A stretch of DNA of 64,000 nt from Coriolopsis trogii (lineage: Eukaryota > Basidiomycota > Agaricomycetes > Polyporales > Polyporaceae): the NCBI GenBank assembly GCA_020543525.1, contig JAHYIO010000037.1, positions 2,108,001 to 2,172,000 on the forward strand. The letters run 5' to 3'. The position numbers were made by a program, and so were the translations under genes. The notes below the pieces were generated by a model. The model saw nothing but the letters and a program-made list of their open reading frames with translations. It did no database searches and was not told the origin of the DNA. Below, piece by piece: positions 44,518 to 56,499 of this stretch. Numbering within the stretch: position 1 is the stretch's first letter; every line of letters starts with the position of its first letter.

Positions 44518-45648
44518 TCAGGTGTACTTGGCGGCCGTGGCCTCCTTGACGCCCGTGAGGCGCACCATCTCCGCGAGAAGCGGAGGCTCGGTCTGGGCGC
44601 CGGCGCGGCCGACGAGTCGGACTCGGTCGTACACCCCGACGAACGTCTGCCCGCGTCCGTTCGCGGTGAGGAGGTGGGGGTGGGTGAAGAACCGGTAGGG
44701 CTGTGCGATGTACGTCACGCGTGGGTGTGTCAGTGCGGAGGAGGCGGAGGAGGCGGCAGTGATGGAGGGGTGGGTGAGGTCGAGCCCGATGCGGGGGGAT
44801 TTGTAGATCACCTGGTCAGGGTGTGGCGGGGATCCTTTGGTGTCGAGCACACTGGACTGTTCGTGCGCGAGAGAAGAGCGTTTGGGGGCGCGCACTGGCA
44901 CTAGGCGCATGCTCGAGGGCCGCCCGGTCGTCTTGGTGTCGGTGCTGTCTCTGGCGCTCGTTGAAGGCGCGACGTGGTGTGGGGGGAACGCGGAGATGTC
45001 TCCGCCCCAGTTGACTTCGACGAGCTCTGCTATGCTCGACGCGCGATTCAGGCGGAGGATCTCGTCGACTAGGAGTGAGGGCCCTGAGATCACTTTGCCG
45101 TCGCTCGTGCGGCGGGCGGAGCGGAGCAGGATGCCGCCACGGAATATCCCGGTGGAGGACGAGGAAGGCTCGTGTTGGGTGGTGCTGGTGCTGGTGGTCG
45201 AGAAGTATTTGGACGTCTTTGGAGGGGATGGAGGGGGCAGCCCGATGGTGATGTCTAGACTCTTCCGGGTGCCGCCACGATACCCCGTAGAGGTCGTGCC
45301 AGTGGCCGTGGCCGTGGTCGAAGGCTTTGACCGCGGAGGGCGATGGAAGTACCTGTAGCAAAGACCAGAAATTCCGTTAGAGTTGGGGTAAGGCGTATTC
45401 AGTATTCCTTACCACCGGCCGGACTGGCTTTGCTCGACGCTCGCATGGGTGAACGGATCTTCGTGGCAGCCAGACTTGAATAGATAGAACTCGATATCGA
45501 GAAGCTCGAGCTGCTCAAACGTGTCTTCTCGACTGATTTCGATCCTGTGATAGTGCATCAAGCTGTTCGCAATGTCGGAGAAACGTGAAGCGATGGCTGT
45601 TTGGGTATCAAGGCGGGTGAAGTTAAGGAGTTCAAGGAGGTCTGTCAT
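44518..45648 (-). CDS. Conserved fungal protein, possibly 3-methyladenine (alkyl-purine) DNA glycosylase-like
   Basis: Two exons, 45648-45413 and 45352-44518, join in frame (about 356 aa). Conserved-looking blocks are LELLDIEFYLFKSGCHEDPFTH, split here as LELLDIEFYLFKSG and CHEDPFTH, then QSGRWYFHR, YRGGTRKSLDITIG, GGILLRSARR, ISGPSLLVDEILRLN, PRIGLDL and PYRFFTHPHLLTANGRGQTF. The order G-G-x-L-L-R, then GPS-L-hydrophobic, then P-R-I-G, then Y-R-F resembles the methylpurine-DNA glycosylase fold, which removes alkylated bases. This is a family-level resemblance from memory, not a tested match. The usual ATG start was taken; a longer frame begins with GTG. The gene ends at a TGA just where a shifted frame continues (see 44333-44517), so it may be truncated. 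Confidence 0.6.
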
Positions 45649-47106
45649 TGAGTCTCCATGCGACGAGCCGTCGATAGGCAGTTCACGACTGTTCTCGAGC
45701 ACAGACCCTGGCTGGCCCGGGGGCTTTCTGTCACTTGTGGTAGAGTCATGCTCGACGAGAGGCTTTGAGTGTTCTGGAGGAGGGGAAACTAACGATTCCG
45801 TCCGTGACTGTAAGGGACGAAGCGTAAACGTTCCAAGGCCCCATCACCAGATAATATATTTTCTGGAGACAATCTCACTCGTGTCACTTTGGAATGCTTC
45901 GCGGGACGCTCAATCATGGAAGAGGCGCCCTTCAGCGCGTTCGCCACTTCTACTGCACGACTCCGTTTCCTGACAGAGGATTGATAAATTCAGAAAGCGT
46001 TGCTAACTCAGAAGTTGATGGGACTTACCTGGACATCAGTAAGAAGTCAACTTGAGCTCAATACGGCCCAGAGTCTTGCGACAGCTTAGCTGTCAGGAAA
46101 TGCCAGTGCGCCGATGTCACTGGTCAGTCATGAGTCCGTCGCGCCATACGTCGGGATTGATTGCGCTTTCTTACATTTGACAAGAGATTAACAGGAGCGT
46201 ATCTGGCACTCGGGTTTCAAAAGCATTGAACAAGGATAACGGGCTCGAGAGAGAAGAGGTTCGTGACGAGTGACGCGAAGTGAGCGTCTAGGTTAGGGCG
46301 TCTGAGTACGTCCCGGTCACAGCCACAACGATGAACCAGTTGACAACATCGCGCAAATTGCTCAATGCTCATGTTATCCCAAACTGCACTCATTCCCAAC
46401 ACCACTTCTCAGCTGATCCTATGTAGCACGTCTCATACACGACGTGTTCGATGTGATCCGAGTCTTTGAGGCACCGTAGAGAGGTTCGTGACCCATTGAG
46501 TGTTCTTCGATGGCGCCGTATCTCAAACGCTGAGAATTTTGCTCCCAGGTTGCTTCTTAGCCGATTCTACTCAACACCAAGTCCCATGGCTCGAATGCGA
46601 CGTCAAGAGAGCATTTGACCAGCATCATAACCGCTCGGCACGGTACTTCGAGCTCGCCGCCCCCTCGCTGTCACAGGAGCCTGGGATATATGCGTCCAGA
46701 GACCGGACAAGCTCGTCTATTGCTTTTGTTCTCTTGAACCCAAACAACTTCCCTAGCTTCTCTTAGGCAGGTGTCACTCCACGATGTCAATTACGTGGAA
46801 GAACTCGGCGCTCTTTCTAGCGATCAGAGGCACTATACTCCTTCGTTTCCGGATGTATTGACGCTATTACCTTGCAGGTCAACTTCACGAATTCATCCAA
46901 CGTTCGAAGAGCGGCTCTAGATCTGACTCGACTACACTTCGAAGTCGCCGTTGGGCTCACGAGGTCCAGCTTCACCACATGATTCGCCTAATCCTCACAA
47001 TGATGCAAGCACACTCGCGTACAAAAGCCTTCGCTGAGCTCGCCACATCTACAGGGACAACCATACCCTCTTCACTTGCCATCTCAACCAATCCTGCATT
47101 GTGCTC
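45649..47106. other. Intergenic between glycosylase-like gene and GLOX5
   Basis: About 1.46 kb with divergent promoters. Weak TACAAAAG at 47020-47027 is the only TATA-like element, about 80 bases before GLOX5. Short frames at 46217-46405 and 46500-46766 have no support. Confidence 0.45.
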
Positions 47107-48943
47107 ATGAAGACTGGCATCGTTCTCGCCTCTCTCTTCGCGTCCACGGTTCTTGGTGCTCCTTCGAAGCCTGGATGGCGGGTAGATCTCAAGAATCAGT
47201 CATCCGGCATCGTCGCCCTCGAGTCTATCATTGTCTCTCCTACTCTCGCGCTCTTCCTTGATAGAGCTACAAACGACCCTCTGCAGATCAACGGGCACTC
47301 TGCATGGGGAGCCTTGTGGAACCTCGAAACCGACACTGTCACAGCCCTTGACGTCGTCACGAATTCCTTCTGCGCCGGTGGAGCGTTGCTGAGCAATGGT
47401 ACCATGGTATGCGTTCGTTTCTGCGGATACAATAGCGTCTTGTACTCACATTCCTATGATATAGGCGAGCATTGGGGGCGATGAGACCGGTTTTCCAGGG
47501 AATCCGACAATCAAGGACGGCACGCAAGCTATCCGCCTCTTCGGGCCATGCGCGTCCCCAACGGGGGAGGGATGCACTCTATTCGAGAGCCCTGACCTCA
47601 TCCTTCTGGCCCCTCGATGGTACCCATCCTCTGTCCGTATCTTCGACGGCGGTCTCTTGATCGCCGGAGGATCCATCAAGGACACTGCCTTCTATAACAT
47701 CGACCCCGAGACCAGTTTCGAGTTCTTCCCTCGCAAGGAGGATGTGGTGCGCCCGTCGGCGTTCTTGCAGAGGTCACTTCCTGTGAACAACTTCCCAAGG
47801 TTCGTACGTGTCTTCAGGATGAACGTCAAAGCTTGCTAATGCATTCGCATCGCAGGCTGTTCGCTCTACCTGATGGCAAAGTGTTCATGGTCGCGAACAA
47901 TCAGACGATCATCTACGATGTCGAGACGCACACGGAAACCATACTTCCCGATATTCCTAATGGAGTACGTGTCACGAACCCGACCGATGGATCGGCCATT
48001 CTCCTCCCGCTTTCGCCTCCGGAATACATACCTGAGGTCCTCGTCTGCGGCGGTTCAGCCATAGACGACCGAACCCCGGTCGAACAGCTCTCTTCCCAGA
48101 CTCCAGCCTCTGCACAGTGTTCGCGAATCACGCTCACGCCGGAGGGCATCGCCAAAGGATGGCAAGTCGAGCACATGCTCGAGGCGCGCACTCTGCACGA
48201 GCTGGTCCACATCCCCAACGGCCAGATCCTCATCGCGAACGGCGCCGGGACAGGTTTCGCGGGGTTCGATAACGTCCCTGATACCATTGGACACTCGAAC
48301 TCTGACCACCCGACTCTTATACCGTCCGTTTACACGCCGAGCGCACCTCTGGGCAGCCGCTTCACAAATGAGGGCATGCCGAACATGAGCATCGCACGTG
48401 TGTATCACTCGACCATCACACTCACCCCTCAGGGCAACTTCCTCATTGCAGGGAGCAACCCGAACCCGAATGCGACGGTTGGAGCGGGGTTCAAGTATCC
48501 CAGTGAGCGCCGCGTGCAGACCCTCGACCCTCCGTACATGTTTGCAGCGCGCCCGCGCATTCTCAGAACGCCGGAGAAGCTCGGGTTTGGAAAGCGCGTC
48601 ACTGTGCCTATCTCCCTACCTGCTTCGCTGAACAGACGTGGTGCGAAGGTACAAGGTGCGCAATGATACCCCATGCAGCTTGGGATTGCGCTGACGTCGT
48701 CCCTCCGCAGTTTCACTTATGGACCTCGGGTTCTCCACGCATGGGTTCCACATGGGCGCGCGCCTCGTCTTTATGGACGCCAGCATCTCGCACGACGGGA
48801 AGAGTCTGACCTTTGTGACCCCGCCGAACGGTCGCATCTACCCGCCCGGACCGGCGACCATCTTCTTGACTGTGGACGACGTGTCGAGCAAGGGTGCATG
48901 GGTCATGATGGGGAGCGGGAACTCGCCGCCGACTGTCGAGTGA
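47107..48943 (+). CDS. Glyoxal oxidase (AA5_1), copy GLOX5
   Basis: Exons 47107-47406, 47465-47799, 47856-48655 and 48711-48943 join to 555 aa with the family's intron positions. It has a signal peptide ([19 protein letters not shown]), Cys89 (NSFCAGGA), Tyr153 ([12 protein letters not shown]), the Tyr-His pair in [13 protein letters not shown] and the His in [11 protein letters not shown]. It is closest to GLOX1 of the set ([14 protein letters not shown] and [11 protein letters not shown]) and distinct from GLOX2-4, so two older lineages are present. Its upstream region is not similar to the GLOX2/4 promoter. Expected role: extracellular H2O2 generation. Confidence 0.95.
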
Positions 48944-49108
48944 AGCTTGCGGTTTTCAACGATATGGGACATATGCCATGCGGACAGCTTGGACCTTCTG
49001 GCGGCAGTGAATCGGATTGTACATTTGACACTTGGTGAGTGAACGATGTCCTGGAACCGTTTCGGCGGCGATATGTGGCACGGCAGAGTTGCGGGAGATC
49101 ATGATGAG
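48944..49108. other. GLOX5 3' flank
   Basis: Short unique stretch before the MITE-like element. Confidence 0.5.
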
Positions 49109-49502
49109 TGGGTGACTTCCCGTAAGAATCTACGGACGTCCGTAGAGCCGTAGTTGCTAGATGAGACCATCGGCCGAGATGCCGGGGCAATCTTTCGACT
49201 CCGCTCAGTCCGTAGGTGCTTCAAGCGCCCAAAATCTGGAAGGGGGGGTCGACCCCCCTTTCCAGACTCAAACTCGTCCGTAAATGCTCGCTTAGCTTAG
49301 CCGACGACTGTAAAGGAAGTCCCATCATGGCTTTTGATGTCCCCATCAATTTCTTCCCATTTACGGCGCTGACATAACACTCGAGACACTTCCCTGTAGA
49401 GAGTCATCGACTTCCGGGAAAATCGCATCTCGGGTACATTTAAGACTCCGCTATGAGTCTACGGCTTTTCTAAAGCCGTAGACTCTTACGGGAAGTCACC
49501 CA
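49109..49502. mobile_element. MITE-like element with terminal inverted repeats and hairpins
   Basis: The ends are inverted repeats: 49110-49135 (GGGTGACTTCCCGTAAG...) and 49476-49501 match at 25 of 26 positions. Inside are perfect or near-perfect palindromes: CTACGGACGTCCGTAG at 49130-49145, a G-rich hairpin centred on GTCGAC at about 49235-49266, and CTACGGC...GCCGTAG at 49460-49481. There is no coding capacity. No matching target duplication could be read at the ends, so the superfamily is unknown. Confidence 0.65.
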
Positions 49503-50552
49503 GTACCACGGTGGTAAGAACAAGAACGATGGCAAGCGCAGTGGATGGAGTGTAAACTGAGCAATTTATGCGCCGCCAGTGACGAGTCGCTAGTGCACTG
49601 GCAGCCAAGTTCTGCGGTCACGAGCGATCATCCCCGTGGGAGAGCTACGTCATGCGCACACGGTGAGTCGGACTGCTCCTTCACCAAGTTCTTGTCTTCC
49701 TCTACCACGTCGAGTATGGCTCACTCTGTTCATGTTCTACTTTCGTTTGAGGCAATTTGATGCTAGGATTTCCGACAATTCTTGCCTCGAGTAAGTATTT
49801 GTCCTCACGACAATCTATTACATCACAGTCTTATCGGAGCTGCCATCGACAGTAACTCTTTCGTCGGTTTGGAAGAAGGCGTCCTTGACAACTTATTGCT
49901 CTGAAACAGAAACGATCAAGTACACAGATTGAAGCTGCATCTGAATGACAATGGGATGAGTGCTATTCCTACTATCGTATTTAGGATCCATGTCAAACAC
50001 ATACCTTTACGCATAGCCTCAGGCACTGGGACCCTGCGTACACTCTCAGGACGCCGCTGTCGATTTGCAAATGTCAACTCGAGCTCACTTTGACTCCTCG
50101 GCGCCCGTCTGTCCGCTCTCAGTTCACCCGCTCTGCACGGGCAGTGTCGACTAGTGCATCCACAACATGGTCATCCCCACCGTCTGTCACCGTTTGGGGC
50201 GCACACTCGCATGAGACTGTACGGGACCCTGGTAGTGAGCTGGAAACTCTTCAACAGATAGCGCTCATATGACGCGCCTTCTGCCGAGTTGACAGTATTT
50301 ACGCCTGGGAATGATGGAATGCGCCCTTCCGTGCCAGGTACGAAAACATTTGTGACTTAGTGACCGAACATCGCTAATCGACATCAATGTCCGAGCAGGG
50401 AATCGGCGATATTTGCAACTGATAAAAGCACTCTCACCGACATTGTGCTCTCAAAACAACCCCCCCTGGTTTGTTCCACGTCTCTCAGGCTCGATCCCTC
50501 TCCATTCTTGACCTCCCGGCTTGTACACTCTATTTCTCTCCTACAGCCGTCA
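49503..50552. other. Intergenic before PPPY membrane protein P1
   Basis: About 1.05 kb. GATAAAAG at 50421-50428 is a weak TATA candidate 125 bases before the P1 start. No gene. Confidence 0.4.
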
Positions 50553-51972
50553 ATGTCGTTTCAGACGACTGACGACGCAGACCCGAATGTCGAGTATTCA
50601 CCTGGCTGGCAAGCCTTTACAACTGGGGGAACATTCGATGGTACTAAACACGGTGCCACGGATGCTGGGATGACCGCAACTTTCAGGTTTACCGGTAAGC
50701 ACCTCTATCCATCCATCATCAGTTCTCTAGTAACAATGCCGCATATTTTATAGGAACGCAGATCATTGTTGGAGGTCCATTAGGTTCAATTGATGTACAT
50801 GGGATGCCGTCGTCGCTCTACAGTATCGACGGGTCTGACTTGGGAGGATACACTGCGCCAATCGTCAAGCCAGGGACATTCTTCCCGAACATCACCTACT
50901 TCACTTCACCAATGCTCTCCGGCGGAGAACACACCCTCGTAATCACCAATATGAACGGTACGAAGCCGAACGTGTACTGGCTTGACTGGATTGCAGTCCT
51001 TTCCTCAGTCGATGTCGAACCTACTAGTCCGCGACCGCCTCCGCCGACTACGAATCCTCCATCCAACTCTCCAACGTCCCCCACATTTCCTACGACGCAA
51101 TCCGCCACGACGTCAATATCTTCCCCCAAGGTCACGATGGGTGGATCAACATCAGGATCCTCTCGCGCTTCATCAAGCGATTCTATATCAAATGAATCGC
51201 TGTCACCGGCATCTGAAACGACTAGTGTTATCGCTGGCGTTCCCACCGATTCCTTTACAACCTCACTCTCTGCTTCCAATGTCGGAGCAACCGAGACACT
51301 TTCCGTCTCAACTACATCTAACGCAAAGGCGAACCTTGGGGCAATCATAGGGGGTGCAGTTGGCGGCCTCGGCGTGCTTATCCTCGCCGCGCTTTTCTCG
51401 ATGTGGTACTTGAAGCGCAGACGAGCCGCGCGCCCCGCCACCATCTCCACTGAAGGTCAGTTCCTCCGCGTTTACACTCGAAGATCAGAGTGGCATGGAG
51501 CTGATGTGTCCTTTGACTTTCTGCAGACGTTCGCCCATTCGCAACGTGGCGAGACACAGATGCTTTCCCGTCACCCCCCTCGAAATCCGGGAGTCGATAC
51601 GCAACGCCCCCTGATATCGATTCTGCGGACCCCTTCGGTTCTTCAGGAGCGACCGCCAGCATGAGCACCCCCGACAACAGCGGAAACGTCACCTTGAACG
51701 TAGGCACGAGCGCGCTGACTTCAGCCCGAACAAGCGTGGTCTCGCCTGCGGCGATTGAGGGTGCATCTGCTGGCGCATATCAGGCCGATATTTCTGCAAC
51801 TCCGACATCCCCCTCGCGCTCATCTCGCGGACAATCGATCATGCGTTTCATTCGGGGTCCGCGCCTTAGCGACCCACCCAGCCCATCCTATCCAGAGATG
51901 CGGCAAGCTGTCGACTCTGGGGTGAGGCTGACGGGCGAGGGCACACTCCCTCCGCCATATACGCCAGAATGA
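50553..51972 (+). CDS. PPPY-tailed single-pass membrane protein P1
   Basis: Exons 50553-50694, 50754-51455 and 51527-51972 join to 429 aa. The first ~130 residues form a beta-rich module (DDADPNVEYSPGW, TKHGATDAGMTATFRFTG, IIVGGPLGSIDVHG, GEHTLVITNMNG, NVYWLDWI) seen in many basidiomycete membrane proteins and resembling carbohydrate-binding jelly-roll domains. A Ser/Thr/Pro-rich stalk, one transmembrane helix (about 242-266, GAIIGGAVGGLGVLILAALF) and a basic stop (KRRRAAR) follow. The cytosolic tail ends SGVRLTGEGTLPPPYTPE. No signal peptide is present, so topology would rely on the single helix with the N-terminus outside. Sensing of a wall sugar and tail recruitment of WW-domain proteins are inference. 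Tandem paralogue of P2. Confidence 0.85.
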
Positions 51973-52992
51973 CGCGGGGATGCCTACCGAAATCACGGTG
52001 TCTTGGACCGTGAAATCTTGGATGAGTCGAGTTGCTCCGTGTCTCAGTATCTACTGTCTATAGCCCATGCAGGTAGTTGTACCGTGTCTTTTCTGCCCTT
52101 CGTATCATAGTTCGCATGAATCCGAGTCCGGGTGCGTTCCAACATCTCTCACTACTCTGGCTCTCGTGTGGCGTCGCGCGCAGGTCAGTCAGTGCCCGCT
52201 TCAGATCTTCAACCGGAGTCGGGCGTGTCTGTCCTGTGAACGGAACATTGCCAGACAAATGAAAGACCTCTGCTTCTCTGAAACATGGCAAACCCTGTGG
52301 CGCAACAGCCCATCTTTCACCTGTCATACTTCCATTTGCCAATCCGAAGGCCGCCCAAGACCGATTGGAGAGGCTAGGAGGCTAAGGGCTTCGTGACACA
52401 TGTTGAGGTGCAAGTCCAGACCAGAGCATACCTTATCGCTCATGCGTGTCGTACTTCGACTCGCCTCCACAGGCAGGTGCGTGCCATGATCGTGACGCGG
52501 CCGTGGGCAGCAACCTGTTACTTCATTGTCTTAGGATAGGCGGTTAGGGACTTTGTACTCACTTGTCCTGTCCTACCGCTGTCACGATTTCTATTCAACG
52601 TAAGAGAATGATTTCAGCCGTCTGGGACAGATTATTTCTAGGCGTTCATGATTATACACATACATAGTACAGGTCCTTATCAGCAACAGAAGACCCCAAG
52701 AAGATTCCGCTCACAGAGACGAGTCCACATCTCGTGGCTCTTCTCCCGCTCTGACAGCAAGTACCCTGGATGGGCAGTGTTCAGACACATGTAGAATTGT
52801 GATGCACCCATTTGCCCATCGGGTAGACAGATTGTAAAACTGATGTCAACCTCATAAGTTGTGCATTTGACACGCGAGGGCGCCCACTGACGACAGTCTC
52901 GACCTCTCTTCGACATAAAACCTCGGACTTGCTCTCTAACTTGGCCGGAAAAGCCCTCTCCAACACTTTCGACCTGTAGGATACGGACAGGG
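51973..52992. other. Spacer between P1 and P2
   Basis: About 1.0 kb including P1 3' flank and P2 promoter. No gene recognised on either strand. Confidence 0.45.
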
Positions 52993-54266
52993 ATGTCACT
53001 GGTGACGATAGATGACGGAGACCCAAAGGTTCAGTACTCACCTGGATGGCAAGCCTCCACGAGTGGTGGCATCGTTGCCGGGACGAAACACGGAGCCAGT
53101 GACGCAGGGTTGACCGCGACCTTCAAGTTCACGGGTAAGCATCTCGGATGACTTGGTCTACAAGGACAATCCTGATAACAGCTCGATGGCTTGGTAGGTA
53201 CCCGGGTCATTGTCGGAGGCCCCCTGGGTTCGATAGACGTGCACGGGATGCCATCGTCGCTCTACAACATAGACGGCTCCGATATACTACACATATACAC
53301 CGCGCCCTTGGTCGCTCCAGGGACATTCGTCCCAAACGCGACGTACTTTGACTCCTCCACAATTCCCGAAGGCGAACACACGCTGGTGATCACCAATCTC
53401 AATGGTACGAAGCCGAACGTATTCTGGCTCGATTGGATCCAGTTCCTGCCTTCGGCAGGAGTCCAGTCTTCCGACACCCGCTCACCGACATCGATCCCAC
53501 CGTCGAAGACGACCATTAGCACAGCATCTGGATCCGTATCCTCCCCTTCCCCTAGCATTTCCGTTCTCTTGCCCTCCTCGCTCACACCTGCAACACCGGG
53601 CACCATCACAGGCGTACCCACAGGCTCGCCAATCTCTTCCGCCACCGCATCCATGACTACAGCAACTCACGATCACCCAGCGCTAGCTGCGTCCAAGTCC
53701 ACCAACCGCGGAGCGATCCTAGGCAGCGCGGTTGGCGGAGGAGTAGCAGTGATCGTCCTAACCGCCGTGATCCTGATGTGGTATCTGCAACGGACGCGCG
53801 CACCACGCGCCGTTCTCAGTCCGATTGACGGTACGTCTTTATGCATGCGCCGGTCCCGTTGCTTGAAGGCTGACACTGGCACATGCACTCACCCACTGCA
53901 GATGTGCGCCCATTCGGGACGTGGCGCGACGTCAATCCATCGCAGGCGCGCTCCTCGAAAATCGGAAGCCCTTTCCCGGCGCCAGACATCCCAACGGAGG
54001 ACCCTTTCCACTCCCCTACTACGAGCGTGGCCGTGGTCGTGGATGAGGCCTTGAATGGCGTGTCGGCCAATCCAGAGAGGGACCGTTCGGCGATGGCGAC
54101 CGCACCGTCACGCTCTTCAGGGGGAAAGTCGCTGATGCGCTTCCTGCGAGGCACACGCTTCAGCAACACTCCCAGCCTGCCACAGCCCATGGTACGGCAG
54201 TCCCTCGACTCCGGACTGAGGTTGACGGGCGAAGGGACGTTACCCCCGCCATATACCCGCGACTGA
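52993..54266 (+). CDS. PPPY-tailed single-pass membrane protein P2
   Basis: Exons 52993-53134, 53198-53830 and 53902-54266 join to 379 aa; exon 1 is exactly the same length as in P1. The N-terminal module (IDDGDPKVQYSPGW, TRVIVGGPLGSIDVHGMPSS, GEHTLVITNLNG, NVFWLDWIQF), the Ser/Thr stalk, the helix (about 219-244, GAILGSAVGGGVAVIVLTAV) and the tail (SLMRFLRGTRF ... SGLRLTGEGTLPPPYTRD) all align with P1. A start at 52993 gives a soluble N-terminus without signal peptide. Role unknown; the C-terminal PPPY could bind WW domains such as those of Rsp5-type ubiquitin ligases. Confidence 0.85.
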
Positions 54267-54487
54267 TACTACATGCCGCAGCTCCGTTGATGATTGGACC
54301 TTCTGAGAGAACCATTCATACGCAGGACTCGCCTGAGACCATGTCTTTTGTTCGGCTTGAAAGGCGCCTGTAACATTACTTTTGGGACTCGATCATCGTT
54401 GTGCGCCTGCCATGCCATACGGTAAGTTGTGATAGTCTGTGATGTACTCCTCAATGATTTGTCGCTCTTGTAAAGGAGATGCTGGTG

Positions 54488-55961
54488 TCATCGTTTCGCC
54501 GGACCACGTCCTTGCCCTTTCCCATGTCGTCGCCCGGCGTGAGTATCGTCCGGGACGTCTAGGAATCCGCCCAACTCGAGAGCGTTGCGTGCCGCTTGGT
54601 TGATGTGCTTGAACCGGTCAGGTCCTAGGTGTATCCCACCGAAGTAACGGGTCACGATGACGAGCACATTCTCAACCTCCTGCGTGATTCAACATAATGT
54701 CAGTCTCATCGAATGTCGGGAAGGGAGTACGGTCAGTCCAACGTACCAGAATCTGGAGGAGATGGGCGAGGCGACCTCCGGCAGCGGTTTCTCCATCATC
54801 GTCATTGTCTGAAAATTCCCAGATCAGTCAGATCCGGAGACATCGACCCATGGTAGGCCTGGGGAACGGCTTCCTGACCTTGGTGGAGCACAGTGCCAAC
54901 GCGACATCGCCATGCGTTGATGATGGGATGAGCAGCACGAGCTATGCGTCGATCTGACATGAGATGCGCTAGGATCACAGGTACCTGGGTAAAGTACAAG
55001 TTGATGGCTAGGTAACGTGTGGTGGTCGTAATGACGACTTGCCTGAGAAGGGTCGGTAATCCGACACGCCCGTCCAACAAACGCACTCTTTCGGTCTTGA
55101 ATAGGCTCAGCCTCAACAATGGTGATACCAGGGGGCATCTCAGCCACGTCCGGAGGTGTCGCAGCCGAACTCCTCTCTCTTCCCCTGGTTCCCTCTCCGC
55201 CATCATCTCTAGCAGCACCAACCTCTCCGTGATCATTAACATGCGCTTCGTCCATTCGACCCCTTTCATCGCCGCGAAGCAGTTCTCCGACCTTCTTCTC
55301 GCTCATCCGCTCGCCCAGCCACTCCGTGCATCGCTCCTTGACCCATTCCAGACCATCAAAGACGCACTCACTTCCAGCCGTCCACTCTACCGCACCGCGC
55401 GAGATGTATGTTCGCAAGACTGTGCCAAAGAGGGTTGCGTCGACGCCGTATGGGCCAATATATCGTGAGAGGAGCTGTAGCTGTGGTGGCGAAGACGTCG
55501 GGTATGTGGGTGGGAGGGACACAAGGACGATGATGGGATGCGATGACGAGTCTTCATCTTGAGCTTCGATGCTTATATGGTTAAAATGCCCTTAGCCTTA
55601 GTATTCTTCAGCCCTCCGTGAGCGCGAATGAGGAAGACACACCTCAGAGTGACCTCGTAGCGGATCGTGCCAGGTTCAGCGCGACTGGTGCCGCCACGAT
55701 CGGGTGATTGACTGCCTGACCTCCCTGAAGGCTTCCAGATCTTCACTGCCTCATCTCCATAGATGCTCTGTAGAACTATATGGTTTGAGGAGCGCCATCA
55801 TGTAGTTGGGAAAGCAGAGAGAGATGAGGGTCCAGATGAAGGGCCGCCAGAGATAGAGGCCGCGCACCGCCGAGTTCCGCTGCGATGGCCTCGCGTGCGG
55901 GGTCCGAGTCCTCGGAAAGCTGAGCGATGAGTTCCTCGACCGTTTCGGGCGTTGAAGTCAT
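54488..55961 (-). CDS. RWD-IMPACT (Yih1-like) protein
   Basis: Six exons join in frame: 55961-55868, 55775-55643, 55571-55043, 54984-54879, 54808-54747, 54679-54488 (371 aa). The N-terminal RWD domain reads QSIYGDEAVKIW and SLPPTYPTSSPPQLQLLS. The C-terminal IMPACT domain reads FVGRACRITDPSQVPVILAHL, split as FVGRACRITDPSQ and VPVILAHL, then DDDGETAAGGRLAHLLQIL and NVLVIVTRYFGGIHLGPDRF. This family binds Gcn1 and restrains Gcn2, tuning the amino-acid starvation response; in yeast the homologue is Yih1. The third intron has a GC donor (CAG|GCAAGT), a recognised rare type. The N-terminal exon was placed from the small ATG frame at 55961, which joins in phase. An intervening charged linker sits between the domains. 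Confidence 0.85.
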
Positions 55962-56499
55962 GTTGTGCGCGAAGAATGTGGTGCGTTACAGGCGTCGCGC
56001 GACGACGAACAAAAGATGTCTGCACCCAGAACGCCTCGATTGTCGCGAGACTCAGGAGGAACAAGTTGGCGAGTACTGAGAGGGCTAGAGAGAACCCCGC
56101 ATAGACCTCAATGGCAGATAGTGGTTACGCCTGCAAGTAATGGAGTGTGCCCAAGAAGAAAGGACACAAGATTATTCAACCCACGTACGAGCGCTAATCG
56201 ACCGCTGCGTGACGCGAGGGGTTCCATCCACGACAACTCGTACACAACTGATAGCAGTGAATTGAGCCCTTATATTCATGCTACATATTTGTGTGTGGCA
56301 ATCTACGCCTTTTGCTAATACTCTCAGTAGAGAATAGTATATTCTCGTAGTGCACAGCCGCATTTCTCGCAATGCCGCTACTGTTATATTCGCCTGTTTC
56401 ACGGTTGTTCATCGACTATCCCCTCGCGTTGAAAGTCCAACGTAAGATTGCCCAGGCGCATATCTTTGTCTCACGGCTCGGCCTTATCGAACGCCATAT
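55962..56499. other. Spacer between IMPACT and F-box-like genes
   Basis: About 540 bases with no recognised gene; it would hold the promoter of the IMPACT gene and the 3' end of the F-box-like gene. Confidence 0.45.

Noticed and set aside
44245..44904. Plus-strand open frame of 219 codons
   Set aside because: Antisense to the glycosylase-like gene, whose minus-strand frame has conserved blocks.
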